A DNA stretch of 64,000 nucleotides from Gillisia hiemivivida (GCF_007997295.1 NZ_VORY01000001.1:62001-126000); one strand, 5' to 3'. Positions 14,761 through 24,883 are shown, counted from the stretch's first letter. The notes: generated by a model from the sequence alone, not told the origin. Numbers and translations: made by a program.

Positions 14761-16047
14761 TTAATCTCTTCTAATTTTATATCCAGAGGTCGCGAAGAAT
14801 AATATGAACAAATAACAAGGGATCACTACCCAATAGGCCTCTTGCGGAGAAGAAAGATCTGCGAAATATCCATAAACCAATGGCATAATAGCTCCACCCG
14901 CGATTGCCATGATTAAAAACGAAGAGCCAACTTTAGTAAATCTCCCTAATCCTGAAATTGACATTGGCCAAATTGCGGGCCAAACCAAAGCATTTGCAAT
15001 ACCCAATAATGAGATGCACAATACTGATATAAATCCATCGGTGAATATGGCAGCAAGCCCAAGTACTAATCCGATAATTGCAGAGATCTTCAATGCTTTT
15101 TCTTGAGATAGATATTTAGGAATACAAAGAATCCCTATTACATATCCAACCAACATAGCGATTAAGGTATAGGTAGTAAAGAATTTCGCATTTGCAAAAG
15201 ATATTCCTTGAGCCACCCCATAACTTATTACCGTATCGCCGGCAATAACCTCTACTCCTACATATAAGAACAGTGCCAATGCTCCCAATAATAAATGTGG
15301 GAATTGAAAAATACTAGTTTTTTTACTATTGGTATTTGCCAGTTCTTCATCTTCCTGATCTGTATCTACTTCAGGTAAAGTTGAGAAATAGATCAAAATT
15401 GCCAGAACAATTAGTACTGCCATCATCACTAAATATGGAAAGATCACTCTTTCTGAAAGCAGATCCAGTTCTACTATTTTTTGTGCTGTCGGCATAGTTT
15501 TAAGGTTCTCTACCAAAGCATCCACATCTTTTAATGCGATAGCTCCAAGAATAATTGGAGCAATAGAACCAGCTACTTTATTACAAATTCCCATAATGCT
15601 TATCCGCTTTGCTGCACTTTCTATAGGTCCAAGAATGGTCACATATGGATTAGCAGCGGTTTGAAGTATTGCCAAACCTGTTCCTTGAACGAACAAGCCT
15701 AGCAGGAACAATTCATAAGTACGAGAATAAGCTGCAGGCACAAAAATCAGCGATCCAACTGCCATCACCAACAGACCCAGAGACATTCCTTTTTTAAAAC
15801 CCGTAATTTTTAAGATCCAGGCTGAAGGTAATGCCATTACCAGATAAGCGATATAAAATGCGAAGGTCACTAAATAAGCTTCAGAATAATTTAACTCGCA
15901 TGCAATTTGTAAATAGGGAATAAGTACTGAATTCAACCAGGTTACAAACCCGAAAATAAAAAACAAAGCACCTATAATAAATATAGATTTGTTTGTACCG
16001 GAAGATTTATTTACTTCAACAGGATTGGCAATAATAGGGTCTTTCAT
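14761..16047 (-). CDS. MFS sugar:proton symporter of the FucP/GluP type, candidate MurNAc importer
   Basis: A 428-residue major-facilitator protein with about 12 hydrophobic segments. The first helix (IIGALFFIFGFVTWLNSVLIPYLQ) and the QTAANPYVTILG segment in helix 4 are hallmarks of the FucP/GluP/NagP group of sugar:H+ symporters. A charged central loop (about residues 228-245) separates the halves. It is the first gene of the minus-strand block and lies directly upstream of murQ. This order resembles the transporter-kinase-etherase MurNAc operon described in Tannerella, but without the kinase. MurNAc is the likeliest cargo by context; GlcNAc or another wall sugar remains possible. Confidence 0.82.
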   Translation of the reverse strand: MKDPIIANPVEVNKSSGTNKSIFIIGALFFIFGFVTWLNSVLIPYLQIACELNYSEAYLVTFAFYIAYLVMALPSAWILKITGFKKGMSLGLLVMAVGSLIFVPAAYSRTYELFLLGLFVQGTGLAILQTAANPYVTILGPIESAAKRISIMGICNKVAGSIAPIILGAIALKDVDALVENLKTMPTAQKIVELDLLSERVIFPYLVMMAVLIVLAILIYFSTLPEVDTDQEDEELANTNSKKTSIFQFPHLLLGALALFLYVGVEVIAGDTVISYGVAQGISFANAKFFTTYTLIAMLVGYVIGILCIPKYLSQEKALKISAIIGLVLGLAAIFTDGFISVLCISLLGIANALVWPAIWPMSISGLGRFTKVGSSFLIMAIAGGAIMPLVYGYFADLSSPQEAYWVVIPCYLFILFFATSGYKIRRD

Positions 16048-16274
16048 GTATAGATTTGTTGCTGCTATTTAGATATTTCTTCAGAAAATTTCGGTTTTAA
16101 AAGAGTTCTTTTAAAATTTAAACCAAGATATACATTTCAAGCAGAAAGCTTAAAATCAATCTGTTTAATTTCCGAAGAAAAAAAGACCAGAGTGAATATT
16201 TCATAAAATACAATCTGCCAGAAGGCTGCTATTTATCTATTTAAGATAAATTCTTTAATGGTTTCTAAAAAAAC

Positions 16275-16282
16275 TATATTTG
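16275..16282 (+). promoter_or_regulatory. -7 element upstream of lepA
   Basis: TATATTTG matches TAnnTTTG, 53 bp before the lepA ATG. No TTG at the usual -33 distance. The 288-bp intergenic region otherwise shows nothing I can name. Confidence 0.5.
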
Positions 16283-16335
16283 TAAGCTTAAATAAGATTG
16301 CCAATTACAGGCAATACCTACTCTGAAATTGACTC

Positions 16336-18132
16336 ATGAAGAACATACGTAACTTTTGTATAATTGCCCATATAGATCACGGAAAAAGTACTTTGGCAGA
16401 TAGATTGCTTGAATTTACTGGATCTGTGACCGATCGTGAAAGTCAGGCCCAATTACTGGACAGTATGGATCTGGAACGTGAGCGTGGAATAACTATCAAG
16501 AGTCACGCGATCCAAATGAATTATACGTATAAAGGAGAAGAGTATGTATTAAATCTTATTGATACTCCGGGACACGTTGATTTCTCTTATGAGGTATCTC
16601 GATCTATCGCCGCCTGTGAGGGCGCATTGCTAATTGTAGATGCTGCACAAAGTATCCAGGCACAAACTATTTCTAACTTATACCTGGCATTAGAGAACGA
16701 TCTGGAAATCATACCTGTACTTAATAAAGTGGATCTTCCAAGTGCAAATATAGAAGTGGTAACAGATGATATAGTCGAATTATTAGGCTGTGAAATAGAA
16801 GATGTAATTCCTGCCAGCGCAAAAACCGGGATTGGGATTGAAGAGATCCTTTCAGCAATTATAGAAAAGATTCCTGCGCCAACAGGGAAAATAGATGCTC
16901 CGCTTAGAGCTTTGATCTTCGATTCTGTTTACAATCCTTTTAGAGGGGTAGAAACCTACTTTAGAGTTATAAATGGTAGTATTAAAAAAGGCCAACACAT
17001 AAAATTCGTTGCCACAGGAAAGGATTATTTTGCAGATGAAGTTGGTACCTTAAGATTGAAACAGGAACCAAAGAAAGAAATTTGTGCAGGGGATGTAGGA
17101 TATTTAATTACTGGGATTAAAGAAGCTCGGGAAATAAAAGTAGGAGATACTATTACTGATGCAAAAAATCCAACTACTGAAGCTGTTGCGGGGTTTGAAG
17201 ACGTAAAACCTATGGTTTTTGCGGGAATTTATCCTGTAGATACCGAAGATTATGAAGATTTGCGTTCTTCTATGGAAAAACTGCAATTAAATGATGCTTC
17301 CTTGGTATTTATCCCAGAAAGCTCTGCCGCTCTAGGTTTTGGGTTTAGATGTGGATTCTTAGGAATGCTTCACTTAGAAATTATTCAAGAAAGATTAGAG
17401 CGTGAATTTGATATGACAGTTATTACAACTGTTCCTAACGTATCTTATCATGCATTTACTCATAAAAATCCCGAAGTAAAGATCCTGGTAAACAATCCAA
17501 CAGATCTTCCAGATCCTTCAAGTTTAAATAGAGTAGAAGAACCTTATATAAAAGCGAGCATCATTACAAAATCAGATTTTGTAGGGTCTATAATGTCTTT
17601 ATGTATTGATAAACGAGGACAGATTACCAATCAAAACTATCTCACTCCTGAACGAGTAGAATTAACTTTTGATATGCCCCTAGCAGAGATCGTTTTCGAT
17701 TTTTATGATAGACTAAAAACTGTTTCTAAAGGATATGCTTCTTTCGATTATTCTCCAATAGGAATGAGAGCATCTAAACTTGTAAAAGTAGATGTCTTGC
17801 TTAACGGAAGCATTGTTGACGCACTTTCCGCATTATTACATGCAGATAACGCTTATGATATTGGTAAGAAAATGTGTGAAAAGTTAAGGCAATTAATACC
17901 TAGACAACAATTTGACATCCCTATACAGGCAGCTATTGGTGCAAAGATCATTTCCAGAGAAACCGTTAAAGCCTTGAGAAAAGATGTTACCGCGAAATGT
18001 TATGGTGGGGATATTTCCAGAAAGAGAAAGTTACTGGAAAAGCAGAAAAAAGGTAAAAAACGTATGAGATTGGTAGGGAATGTAGAGATCCCACAAGAAG
18101 CCTTTATGGCTGTTCTTAAACTGAACGATTAA
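16336..18132 (+). CDS. lepA: Elongation factor 4 (LepA GTPase)
   Basis: A 598-residue translational GTPase of normal LepA length. The G domain shows [15 protein letters not shown] near the N-terminus, GITIKSHA (switch I), [14 protein letters not shown] (switch II) and NKVDLP. The C-terminal LepA-specific domain is complete ([15 protein letters not shown]...[45 protein letters not shown]). EF4 acts on the ribosome, where it has been linked to back-translocation and 30S assembly. It is a single-gene unit closed by a strong bidirectional terminator. Confidence 0.97.
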   Translation: MKNIRNFCIIAHIDHGKSTLADRLLEFTGSVTDRESQAQLLDSMDLERERGITIKSHAIQMNYTYKGEEYVLNLIDTPGHVDFSYEVSRSIAACEGALLIVDAAQSIQAQTISNLYLALENDLEIIPVLNKVDLPSANIEVVTDDIVELLGCEIEDVIPASAKTGIGIEEILSAIIEKIPAPTGKIDAPLRALIFDSVYNPFRGVETYFRVINGSIKKGQHIKFVATGKDYFADEVGTLRLKQEPKKEICAGDVGYLITGIKEAREIKVGDTITDAKNPTTEAVAGFEDVKPMVFAGIYPVDTEDYEDLRSSMEKLQLNDASLVFIPESSAALGFGFRCGFLGMLHLEIIQERLEREFDMTVITTVPNVSYHAFTHKNPEVKILVNNPTDLPDPSSLNRVEEPYIKASIITKSDFVGSIMSLCIDKRGQITNQNYLTPERVELTFDMPLAEIVFDFYDRLKTVSKGYASFDYSPIGMRASKLVKVDVLLNGSIVDALSALLHADNAYDIGKKMCEKLRQLIPRQQFDIPIQAAIGAKIISRETVKALRKDVTAKCYGGDISRKRKLLEKQKKGKKRMRLVGNVEIPQEAFMAVLKLND

Positions 18133-18158
18133 GTAGTAAAACCTAATTATAAAATATC

Positions 18159-18195
18159 AAAAAGGTCCCATAACTTTATAGTTTGGGACCTTTTT
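18159..18195. terminator. Bidirectional intrinsic terminator between lepA and the antiporter
   Basis: AAAAAGGTCCCA (18159-18170) pairs with TGGGACCTTTTT (18184-18195) around a 13-base loop. A and T runs on the two sides let it serve both converging genes. Confidence 0.85.
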
Positions 18196-18221
18196 AAATT
18201 CTTGAAAAGTGGTGTTCTCGC

Positions 18222-20084
18222 TTATTCCGTAGCTCGTTCTACATCTTCTTTTTTCTGTTCTTCCTGATTTGGAATCTCTTTACCTAGGTATACTAAGGCA
18301 AAACCTTCTTTAATTTCTACTTCTTGACTGTGAGATGGGATTATTTTTAAATCTCCTTCTTCATTTTTTACAAATAACGGAACCATTTCAGATTCTGTTT
18401 TAGAGATCTCTACAATTCCCTCATAATGCTCTCTGCTATTTAAAACGATCTCATGGATGTTTGGATACCTTCGAGAAACGTCTGTTAGCTTAATAAAGTC
18501 GTCTGTATGCGAGAATAAGCCTTGTTCGGGATTTCTTTCAGGATCGTTCATTTCATCGGCAGAGATCAGTCTAAAAGATCCTTGTTCTCCAAATTGCTTC
18601 TGAAATTTATCAATTGCAGTTTTGTTTATATCACTGTTTCCTGTAATTGCCATCAAATAACCTATATCACTTAACTCGATATTATTTAAAAGATCATCAG
18701 AATATACACTTCCTTCTAAAGCATCAATTCCTAAGGATCTTGCTTTTCTAATGTTATCTGCATTATTATCAACAAGAACGACATGCCTGTTGCTATCCTT
18801 CAGATATTTCGCAATAATCCTGGAAACCGAAGATGCTCCAACAATAAGGATTCCTTCAGAATTTGTAATAAAAACTCCTACAAGTTTAGCAAATAGCCTT
18901 GCCGTAGTTGCATTCAGTAAAACTGAACACAGTACGATCATAAATACCAGTGGAGTAATATATTCGGCTCCCGGAACGCCTTCACTCGCTAGTTTTAAAC
19001 CAAATAATGAAGCAATACCCGCAGCTACGATCCCTCGGGGACCAACCCAACTAATAAATGCGATTTCGTTGATTTTTAATCCAGATCCTAATGAGCTAAG
19101 AATAACTCCTAATGGACGAATAAGAAGTACTACAATTCCAAATAATATAAGTGAGTTCCAGTTGTAAATTAACAACAGGTCTTCCATTTCCATATTGGCT
19201 GCCAAGAGGATAAAAAGGATAGAAATTAAGAGGACGCTCAAGGACTCTTTGAAATACAAGAGTTCTTTTAGGTTTGGTAATTTAGTGTTTCCCATGACCA
19301 TTCCCATTATCACAACCGCTAATAGTCCGCTTTCATGAGCAAAAATATCTGAAAGCACAAACACTCCTAAAACCGTTGCGAGTGTGAAAACATTTAATAA
19401 ATAATGTGGAATTACATCCTTTTTTATTGCAAATGCTAATATATGAGCGAAAGTGAACCCAAAGGTAAATCCGAATAAAACGATCTTTCCGAATTCAATA
19501 AGTGCGGTTTGCGTGAAGTCTTGTCCGCCTTCCACTAGAATAAATTCATAAACCAATACCGCAACCAATGCCCCAATAGGATCTATAAGAATTCCTTCCC
19601 ATTTAAGAATGGAGGAAACATGCTTTTTGAGAGGGATATTCCTTAAAATTGGTGTTATTACTGTAGGTCCGGTTACTATAATTAAAGCTGAAAACAGGAA
19701 AGAAATCTCCCATGAAAAATCGTAAATAAAATGTACCGCCAGTCCTGCGCCAAAAAAGGTAACTACTACACCAACACTTATTAACTTTAAGATCACTGGC
19801 CCTACAGTACCTATTTCACTTTTTCTAAGTGTTAAACCACCTTCAAAAAGAATAATAGCAATAGCTAATGAAACAAAATAAAACAAACTTTCTCCTGGAA
19901 ATAGGCCTTCTTCACCATTCCAGATAGGCTCTATCCACTTGGTACCGTCTTCAGAAATCATTGTAGAAATTGGTCCCACAAAAAGTCCTATCAAAATAAG
20001 CGGGAGAATAGCTGGGATCTTAAATTTCCAAGCCATCCACTGGGCTAATATTCCTAATATAATTATACCTGCGAGTTCTAACAT
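18222..20084 (-). CDS. Cation:proton antiporter with RCK (TrkA-N) domain
   Basis: A 620-residue CPA-type antiporter. The N-terminal 400 residues form about 12 membrane segments with the Na+/H+ exchanger pattern, including FEGGLTLRKSEI and ALIIVTGPTVITPILRNI, plus WVGPRGIVAAGIASLFG. Residues about 413-530 are a Rossmann RCK_N domain (GILIVGASSVSRIIAKYLK, VLVDNNADNIRKA, LEGSVYSDD) that normally senses NAD(H) or nucleotides, and a TrkA-C-like tail ends in an acidic, Gln/Lys-rich stretch. Expected role is sodium or potassium extrusion and pH homeostasis. It is a monocistronic unit facing lepA. Confidence 0.88.
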   Translation of the reverse strand: MLELAGIIILGILAQWMAWKFKIPAILPLILIGLFVGPISTMISEDGTKWIEPIWNGEEGLFPGESLFYFVSLAIAIILFEGGLTLRKSEIGTVGPVILKLISVGVVVTFFGAGLAVHFIYDFSWEISFLFSALIIVTGPTVITPILRNIPLKKHVSSILKWEGILIDPIGALVAVLVYEFILVEGGQDFTQTALIEFGKIVLFGFTFGFTFAHILAFAIKKDVIPHYLLNVFTLATVLGVFVLSDIFAHESGLLAVVIMGMVMGNTKLPNLKELLYFKESLSVLLISILFILLAANMEMEDLLLIYNWNSLILFGIVVLLIRPLGVILSSLGSGLKINEIAFISWVGPRGIVAAGIASLFGLKLASEGVPGAEYITPLVFMIVLCSVLLNATTARLFAKLVGVFITNSEGILIVGASSVSRIIAKYLKDSNRHVVLVDNNADNIRKARSLGIDALEGSVYSDDLLNNIELSDIGYLMAITGNSDINKTAIDKFQKQFGEQGSFRLISADEMNDPERNPEQGLFSHTDDFIKLTDVSRRYPNIHEIVLNSREHYEGIVEISKTESEMVPLFVKNEEGDLKIIPSHSQEVEIKEGFALVYLGKEIPNQEEQKKEDVERATE

Positions 20085-20383
20085 TTAAAAAATTTTAATT
20101 AAAAATGGCATTTGCAACCTTTCTTTTTATTCAAAAATTGGTGTTTTTCAAGCCCGCAAAATTTAAATTAGTAGGGCCTTAATTTAATTTTAAAGTAAAG
20201 TAGAATTAAAAATGCAAAAATAGGATGTTTCTGTTAATTAAATACAGAAGAATTTATTACAATTTGAATATTCAGTTATAATTTAAACCAATCCTCAATA
20301 TTATGTTAAAAATATTAAATTCTGAAGTAGAGCCAATAAGTAAGTATAGCGCTTTTAGTACTTTGCATGTTAAATCATAAATT

Positions 20384-21247
20384 ATGAAATTATATCCTAT
20401 TGAAGCGGGTAATTTTAAACTAGACGGGGGAGCCATGTTTGGAGTGGTGCCAAAATCTTTATGGAACAAGACCAATCCTGCAGACGATAACAATATGATT
20501 GATATAGCTGCCCGCTGCTTATTAATTGAAGAAGGCGATAAACTGATCCTGATAGACACAGGAATGGGCGACAAACAAAGTGAAAAATTCTTTGGTTACT
20601 ACTACCAATGGGGAGATCATTCTATTGATAATTCTCTAAAACAACACGGGTTTCATAGAGACGACATCACCGATGTATTTATGACCCATCTTCATTTTGA
20701 CCACTGCGGGGGAAGCGTGCAGTGGAATGAAAACAGGACCGGATACGAACCGGCATTTAAGAATGCCAGGTTTTGGAGCAATAATGATCATTGGTTATGG
20801 GCAACACAACCTAATGCTCGTGAAAAAGCATCCTTCTTAAAAGAAAATATCATCCCAATGGAACAAAGCGGAAAGCTTCATTTTCTAGAAAAGGAAGCTA
20901 GTAAAACCTTAACAACTTCAGAGGAACTGGGTTTTGGTGTATTTTTTGCAGATGGACACACAGATAAACAAATGATCCCTCATATTTCATATCAAGGAAA
21001 AACATTGGTTTTTATGGCAGATCTATTGCCAACAGTAGGGCATATTCCATTACCGTTTGTAATGGGGTACGATACCAGACCTTTACTAAGCCTTAATGAG
21101 AAAGAACTTTTCTTGAATAAGGCGGCAGATGAGGAATTCTATCTTTTTCTAGAACATGATGCCCACAATGAGATAATTACCCTTAAACACACCGAAAAAG
21201 GTGTACGACTAGATAAAACTTTTACTTTTAACGAATTATTTAACTAA
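20384..21247 (+). CDS. MBL-fold metallohydrolase, lactonase-like
   Basis: A 287-residue metallo-beta-lactamase-fold hydrolase without a signal peptide. The dinuclear zinc site is intact: His102, His104, Asp106, His107 (THLHFDHCGG), His192 (DGHTDKQM) and Asp213 (FMADLLPT), with a further His near residue 257. The HxHxDH spacing and the long N-terminal cap (LYPIEAGNFKLDGGAMFGVV) are those of the quorum-quenching N-acyl-homoserine-lactonase-like group, but many members hydrolyse other lactones or esters. It is 8 bp upstream of an S8 protease gene and may be cotranscribed with it. Exact substrate unknown. The 299 bp before it are AT-rich with no feature I recognise. Confidence 0.83.
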   Translation: MKLYPIEAGNFKLDGGAMFGVVPKSLWNKTNPADDNNMIDIAARCLLIEEGDKLILIDTGMGDKQSEKFFGYYYQWGDHSIDNSLKQHGFHRDDITDVFMTHLHFDHCGGSVQWNENRTGYEPAFKNARFWSNNDHWLWATQPNAREKASFLKENIIPMEQSGKLHFLEKEASKTLTTSEELGFGVFFADGHTDKQMIPHISYQGKTLVFMADLLPTVGHIPLPFVMGYDTRPLLSLNEKELFLNKAADEEFYLFLEHDAHNEIITLKHTEKGVRLDKTFTFNELFN

Positions 21248-21255
21248 ACCCCTTT

Positions 21256-22932
21256 ATGAAAATACCTTTTTATAAACCCCTATTTATTGCAAGTATAGCA
21301 TTTATATTTGCTGCCTGTGGTACTACAAATCCAGTTCTTATTTCTACACCGGTAGAAAACATAGATGAAATTCCTTTAAAAGTTACACCGCTCACAGATA
21401 TTCAATTAAAAAATTGGGGGCAGTATGATCTGGTTACAGATACTATTCCAGGAATGAGTATAAATAAGGCTTACAGCGAAATCATAAAAAACAAGAACGG
21501 AAAATCTGTTATTGTTGCTGTTATTGATAGCGGTGTGGATATAGCTCATGAAGATCTAAAAAGTGTTGTTTGGGTAAACAGAGATGAAGTAGCCAACAAT
21601 GGTAAGGATGACGATAACAATGGATACATAGATGATATTAATGGGTGGAATTTTCTTGGAGATGCGGTTGAGGAAAATTTGGAATATACACGTATCTATA
21701 AAAGATTGAAGTCTAAATATGATGGAAAACCTGCCAACGCAATAAGTTCTGGAAATAGAGCCGAATATGATCTATATGTAAATGCTAAGGCAGAATATGA
21801 AAAAGAATACAATGAGAACCTTCAAAATAAAACTCAATACGAACAGATAAAACAACAACTTACAATTGCCCATAAAGCGGTTTCAGCAAAACTTGGAAAA
21901 GAAGATTATACCAAGAAAGAATTAGCAGCTATGGAAGCTACTACTCCAGAAATGCAGCAGTATAAAGCAATGCTTTCTCAAATTCAGAATAATTTAGATG
22001 AAAATATCCCAACAGCATTAAAGGAATTGGATGAGGCTATTGAGTATTTTGCAAATAGAATAGATACTCACTTCAATTTAAACCTTGATGGAAGAGCTAT
22101 TGTGGGGGATAATCCTTACGATATCACAGACAATAAATATGGAAACAACAAAGTCTCTGGCCCTACAAAAGATAAAGAAGATGTTAAGCATGGAACTCAC
22201 GTTGCAGGAATAATCGCTGCAAAAAGAGATAACAACATCGGGATAAATGGGGTAGCTAACAATGTGAAGATAATGGCGATACGTGCAGTGCCAGATGGGG
22301 ATGAATATGATAAAGATATCGCATTAGGAATTCGTTATGCAGTAGATAATGGTGCAAAAGTAATTAATACTAGCTTTGGGAAATACTTCTCTCCAAATCC
22401 TGAATTTGTGACAGATGCATTAAAATATGCAGCTTCTAAAGATGTTCTAATCGTAAACGCAGCTGGAAACGAAGGATTGGATCTGGATACCAAAATGGTA
22501 TATCCAAACGATCAAACTCCACAAAATTCAACTGAAATAGTAGATAATGTATTGACAGTGGGAGCTTTAAATTATGAATATGGTTCTGGTTTGGTTGCAG
22601 GCTTTTCAAACTTCGGAAAATCGAATGTAGATGTTTTTGCACCGGGAACTAAGATCTGGTCTACTACTCCAAATAACACTTACGAATATTTACAGGGCAC
22701 TTCTATGGCGGCTCCTGCTGTAGCTGGTGTGGCTGCGATAATTAGATCTTACTATCCAAAACTATCTGCTGCACAAGTTAAAAGTGTAATTATGAATAGT
22801 GGTATTCCAACAAAAGCATCTGTAACTGTTAGTGAAAATACGCAAACTAAAAAATTTGCAGATCTTTCCGTTTCTGGAAAAATGGTAAACTTATATAACG
22901 CATTAATTTTAGCTGAAAAAGAATCCAAATAA
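21256..22932 (+). CDS. S8 (subtilisin-like) serine protease lipoprotein with long insertion
   Basis: A 558-residue exported protease. The signal ends FAAC (Cys21), so it is probably lipid-anchored. The catalytic triad is visible: Asp91 (VIDSGVDIAHED), His315 (HGTHVAGIIAA) and Ser483 (GTSMAAPAVAG), with oxyanion Asn in NAAGNEG. The Asp-His spacing is about 224 residues, far longer than in subtilisin; the extra part (about 130-300) is charged and helical, with many Lys, Glu and Gln. It is 6 bp upstream of an M1 peptidase gene, so the two are probably an exported protein-degradation pair. Confidence 0.9.
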   Translation: MKIPFYKPLFIASIAFIFAACGTTNPVLISTPVENIDEIPLKVTPLTDIQLKNWGQYDLVTDTIPGMSINKAYSEIIKNKNGKSVIVAVIDSGVDIAHEDLKSVVWVNRDEVANNGKDDDNNGYIDDINGWNFLGDAVEENLEYTRIYKRLKSKYDGKPANAISSGNRAEYDLYVNAKAEYEKEYNENLQNKTQYEQIKQQLTIAHKAVSAKLGKEDYTKKELAAMEATTPEMQQYKAMLSQIQNNLDENIPTALKELDEAIEYFANRIDTHFNLNLDGRAIVGDNPYDITDNKYGNNKVSGPTKDKEDVKHGTHVAGIIAAKRDNNIGINGVANNVKIMAIRAVPDGDEYDKDIALGIRYAVDNGAKVINTSFGKYFSPNPEFVTDALKYAASKDVLIVNAAGNEGLDLDTKMVYPNDQTPQNSTEIVDNVLTVGALNYEYGSGLVAGFSNFGKSNVDVFAPGTKIWSTTPNNTYEYLQGTSMAAPAVAGVAAIIRSYYPKLSAAQVKSVIMNSGIPTKASVTVSENTQTKKFADLSVSGKMVNLYNALILAEKESK

Positions 22933-22938
22933 TATATT

Positions 22939-24786
22939 ATGAAGAAAATATTTATAGCAATTACATTATTTACAAGCATTTGGGCGCAGGCTCAAAACAA
23001 CACTTCCTATTGGCAACAGCATGTAGATTACAAAATGGAAGTGGATATGAATGTGGAAAACTTTCAGTACACAGGAAATCAAGAATTAAAGTATACCAAC
23101 AATTCTCCTGACACTTTAGATCGTGTTTTTTATCACTTGTTTTTTAATGCCTTCCAACCCGGAAGCGAGATGGATGTTAGATCCAGAACTATAAAAGATC
23201 CCGATAGTAGAGTAGGAGATAGAATTTCTAAATTAACCGAAGCAGAGCAAGGTTATTTAAAAGTGAATTCTTTAACCCAAAATGGAGCAAGCCTTTCATT
23301 TAAGGAAGTTGGAACTGTATTGGAAGTTGAACTTAATAAGCCACTTTTACCTGGTGAAAATACAACTTTTAAGATGGATTTTAAAGGGCAAGTGCCTCAG
23401 CAAATTAGAAGATCTGGAAGAAATAGTGCCGAAGGAGTAGCGCTTTCTATGACGCAATGGTATCCTAAAATGGCAGAGTATGATTTTCAGGGATGGCATG
23501 CAGATCCTTATATAGGACGTGAATTTCATGGAGTTTGGGGTGATTTTGATGTAAAGATCTCAATAGATAAGAAATTTACGATAGGTGGAACCGGATACCT
23601 TCAAAACCCACAAGAAATTGGACATGGTTATGAAGCTGAAGGAGTTAAAGTAACACCACAAAAAGGTGAGAAACATACCTGGCATTTTGTAGCACCAATG
23701 GTGCACGATTTTGCTTGGGCTGCAGACCCGGAATTTATTCATGATAAAAGAACTGCTGCAGATGGAACTGTATTACATTTCTTATACAAAAACAATCCCG
23801 AGATAAAAGAAAATTGGAAAAACCTTCAGCCAAAAACCGAAGAGTTATTGCTTTATTTTAACGAGCATATTGGCCCATACCCATGGGATCAATATTCTGT
23901 GATCCAAGGTGGAGATGGTGGTATGGAGTATGCCATGGCTACTTTAATTACCGGAGAACGCAGTTTTGGTAGTTTAGTTGGAGTTACGTCACACGAAATG
24001 GCACACGCTTGGTTTCAGCATTTAATGGCAACTAACGAAAGTGTACATGAATGGATGGACGAAGGTTTCACATCTTATATTTCAACATTAGCAGAAAATG
24101 AAATCAGCGATTCCAAAGAAGAGAATGTATTTGCACGTTCTTTTAGAGGATATGTTGGTTTGGCAAAATCTGGAGTAGAGCAACCACAAAGTACCCATGC
24201 AGATAGATATGCTCTTAACGGAGCTTATGGAGCCGCGGCTTATACCAAAGGTTCTGTTTTCTTAGCACAGTTAGGATATATAATTGGACAGGAAAACCTT
24301 CAGAAAACATTAAACAGATATTACGACGAGTGGAAATTTAAACACCCAACTCCAAACGATTTTATTAGAATTGCTGAAAAAGTTTCTGGAGCAGAGTTAG
24401 ATTGGTATTTAATAGACTGGACGCAAACAACCAATACTATAGATTATGCGATCACAGATCTTATTGAAGAAGGACAAACAACAACAGTGAATCTTGAACG
24501 CAAAGGATTAATGCCAATGCCATTAGATATTAAGGTTACTTATACCGATGGAACTTCAGAAATGATCCATATTCCGCTTAGAATGATGCGTTGGGTTAAA
24601 CCAGCAGAGACAGGTATGGACAGAACACTTGCCAAAGATTGGGCTTGGGCTTATCCTACTTATAAATTGACCATTTCTAAGCCAAAAGATTCTATTAGCA
24701 GCATTGTTTTAGATCCGGCCGGATTAATGGCCGATATAAACAGAGAAGATAATGTGTTTCCTATGACTGCTTCTGAAAACAAATAG
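22939..24786 (+). CDS. M1 family metallopeptidase (exported aminopeptidase)
   Basis: A 615-residue zinc peptidase with a signal peptide (residues 1-18, ending WAQAQ). The zinc site is HEMAH (His352, Glu353, His356) with Glu375 after 18 residues (EWMDEGF), the M1 arrangement. The substrate-recognition GxMEN motif appears in the variant form GGMEY in DGGMEYAMATLI. The N-terminal beta-sandwich domain is present; the long C-terminal domain of PepN is not, as in shorter Bacteroidota members. It probably removes N-terminal residues from peptides in the periplasm, following the S8 protease upstream. A perfect hairpin terminator follows. Confidence 0.9.
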   Translation: MKKIFIAITLFTSIWAQAQNNTSYWQQHVDYKMEVDMNVENFQYTGNQELKYTNNSPDTLDRVFYHLFFNAFQPGSEMDVRSRTIKDPDSRVGDRISKLTEAEQGYLKVNSLTQNGASLSFKEVGTVLEVELNKPLLPGENTTFKMDFKGQVPQQIRRSGRNSAEGVALSMTQWYPKMAEYDFQGWHADPYIGREFHGVWGDFDVKISIDKKFTIGGTGYLQNPQEIGHGYEAEGVKVTPQKGEKHTWHFVAPMVHDFAWAADPEFIHDKRTAADGTVLHFLYKNNPEIKENWKNLQPKTEELLLYFNEHIGPYPWDQYSVIQGGDGGMEYAMATLITGERSFGSLVGVTSHEMAHAWFQHLMATNESVHEWMDEGFTSYISTLAENEISDSKEENVFARSFRGYVGLAKSGVEQPQSTHADRYALNGAYGAAAYTKGSVFLAQLGYIIGQENLQKTLNRYYDEWKFKHPTPNDFIRIAEKVSGAELDWYLIDWTQTTNTIDYAITDLIEEGQTTTVNLERKGLMPMPLDIKVTYTDGTSEMIHIPLRMMRWVKPAETGMDRTLAKDWAWAYPTYKLTISKPKDSISSIVLDPAGLMADINREDNVFPMTASENK

Positions 24787-24821
24787 TTAGTATAGATAAA
24801 TACATTATTTAAGAGTAAAAG

Positions 24822-24857
24822 AAAATCCGTTTTGGGAATTCCCAAAACGGATTTTTT
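24822..24857 (+). terminator. Strong intrinsic terminator after the protease pair
   Basis: AAATCCGTTTTGGG and CCCAAAACGGATTT form a perfect 14-bp stem around AATT, followed by a run of seven T. It separates the M1 gene from rnpA. Confidence 0.9.
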
Positions 24858-24883
24858 TAATTTAGCCGAATCAATTGGTAATA

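Noticed and set aside
6794-16047. Polysaccharide-utilisation locus based on the nearby outer-membrane receptor
   Set aside because: No SusD-like gene is present, the receptor has its own promoter, and all the enzymes point to peptidoglycan, not dietary or marine glycans.
18751-19167. 138-codon plus-strand reading frame inside the antiporter gene
   Set aside because: It lies wholly antisense to a clear membrane-protein gene, has no family pattern, and long antisense frames are expected opposite hydrophobic coding sequence.
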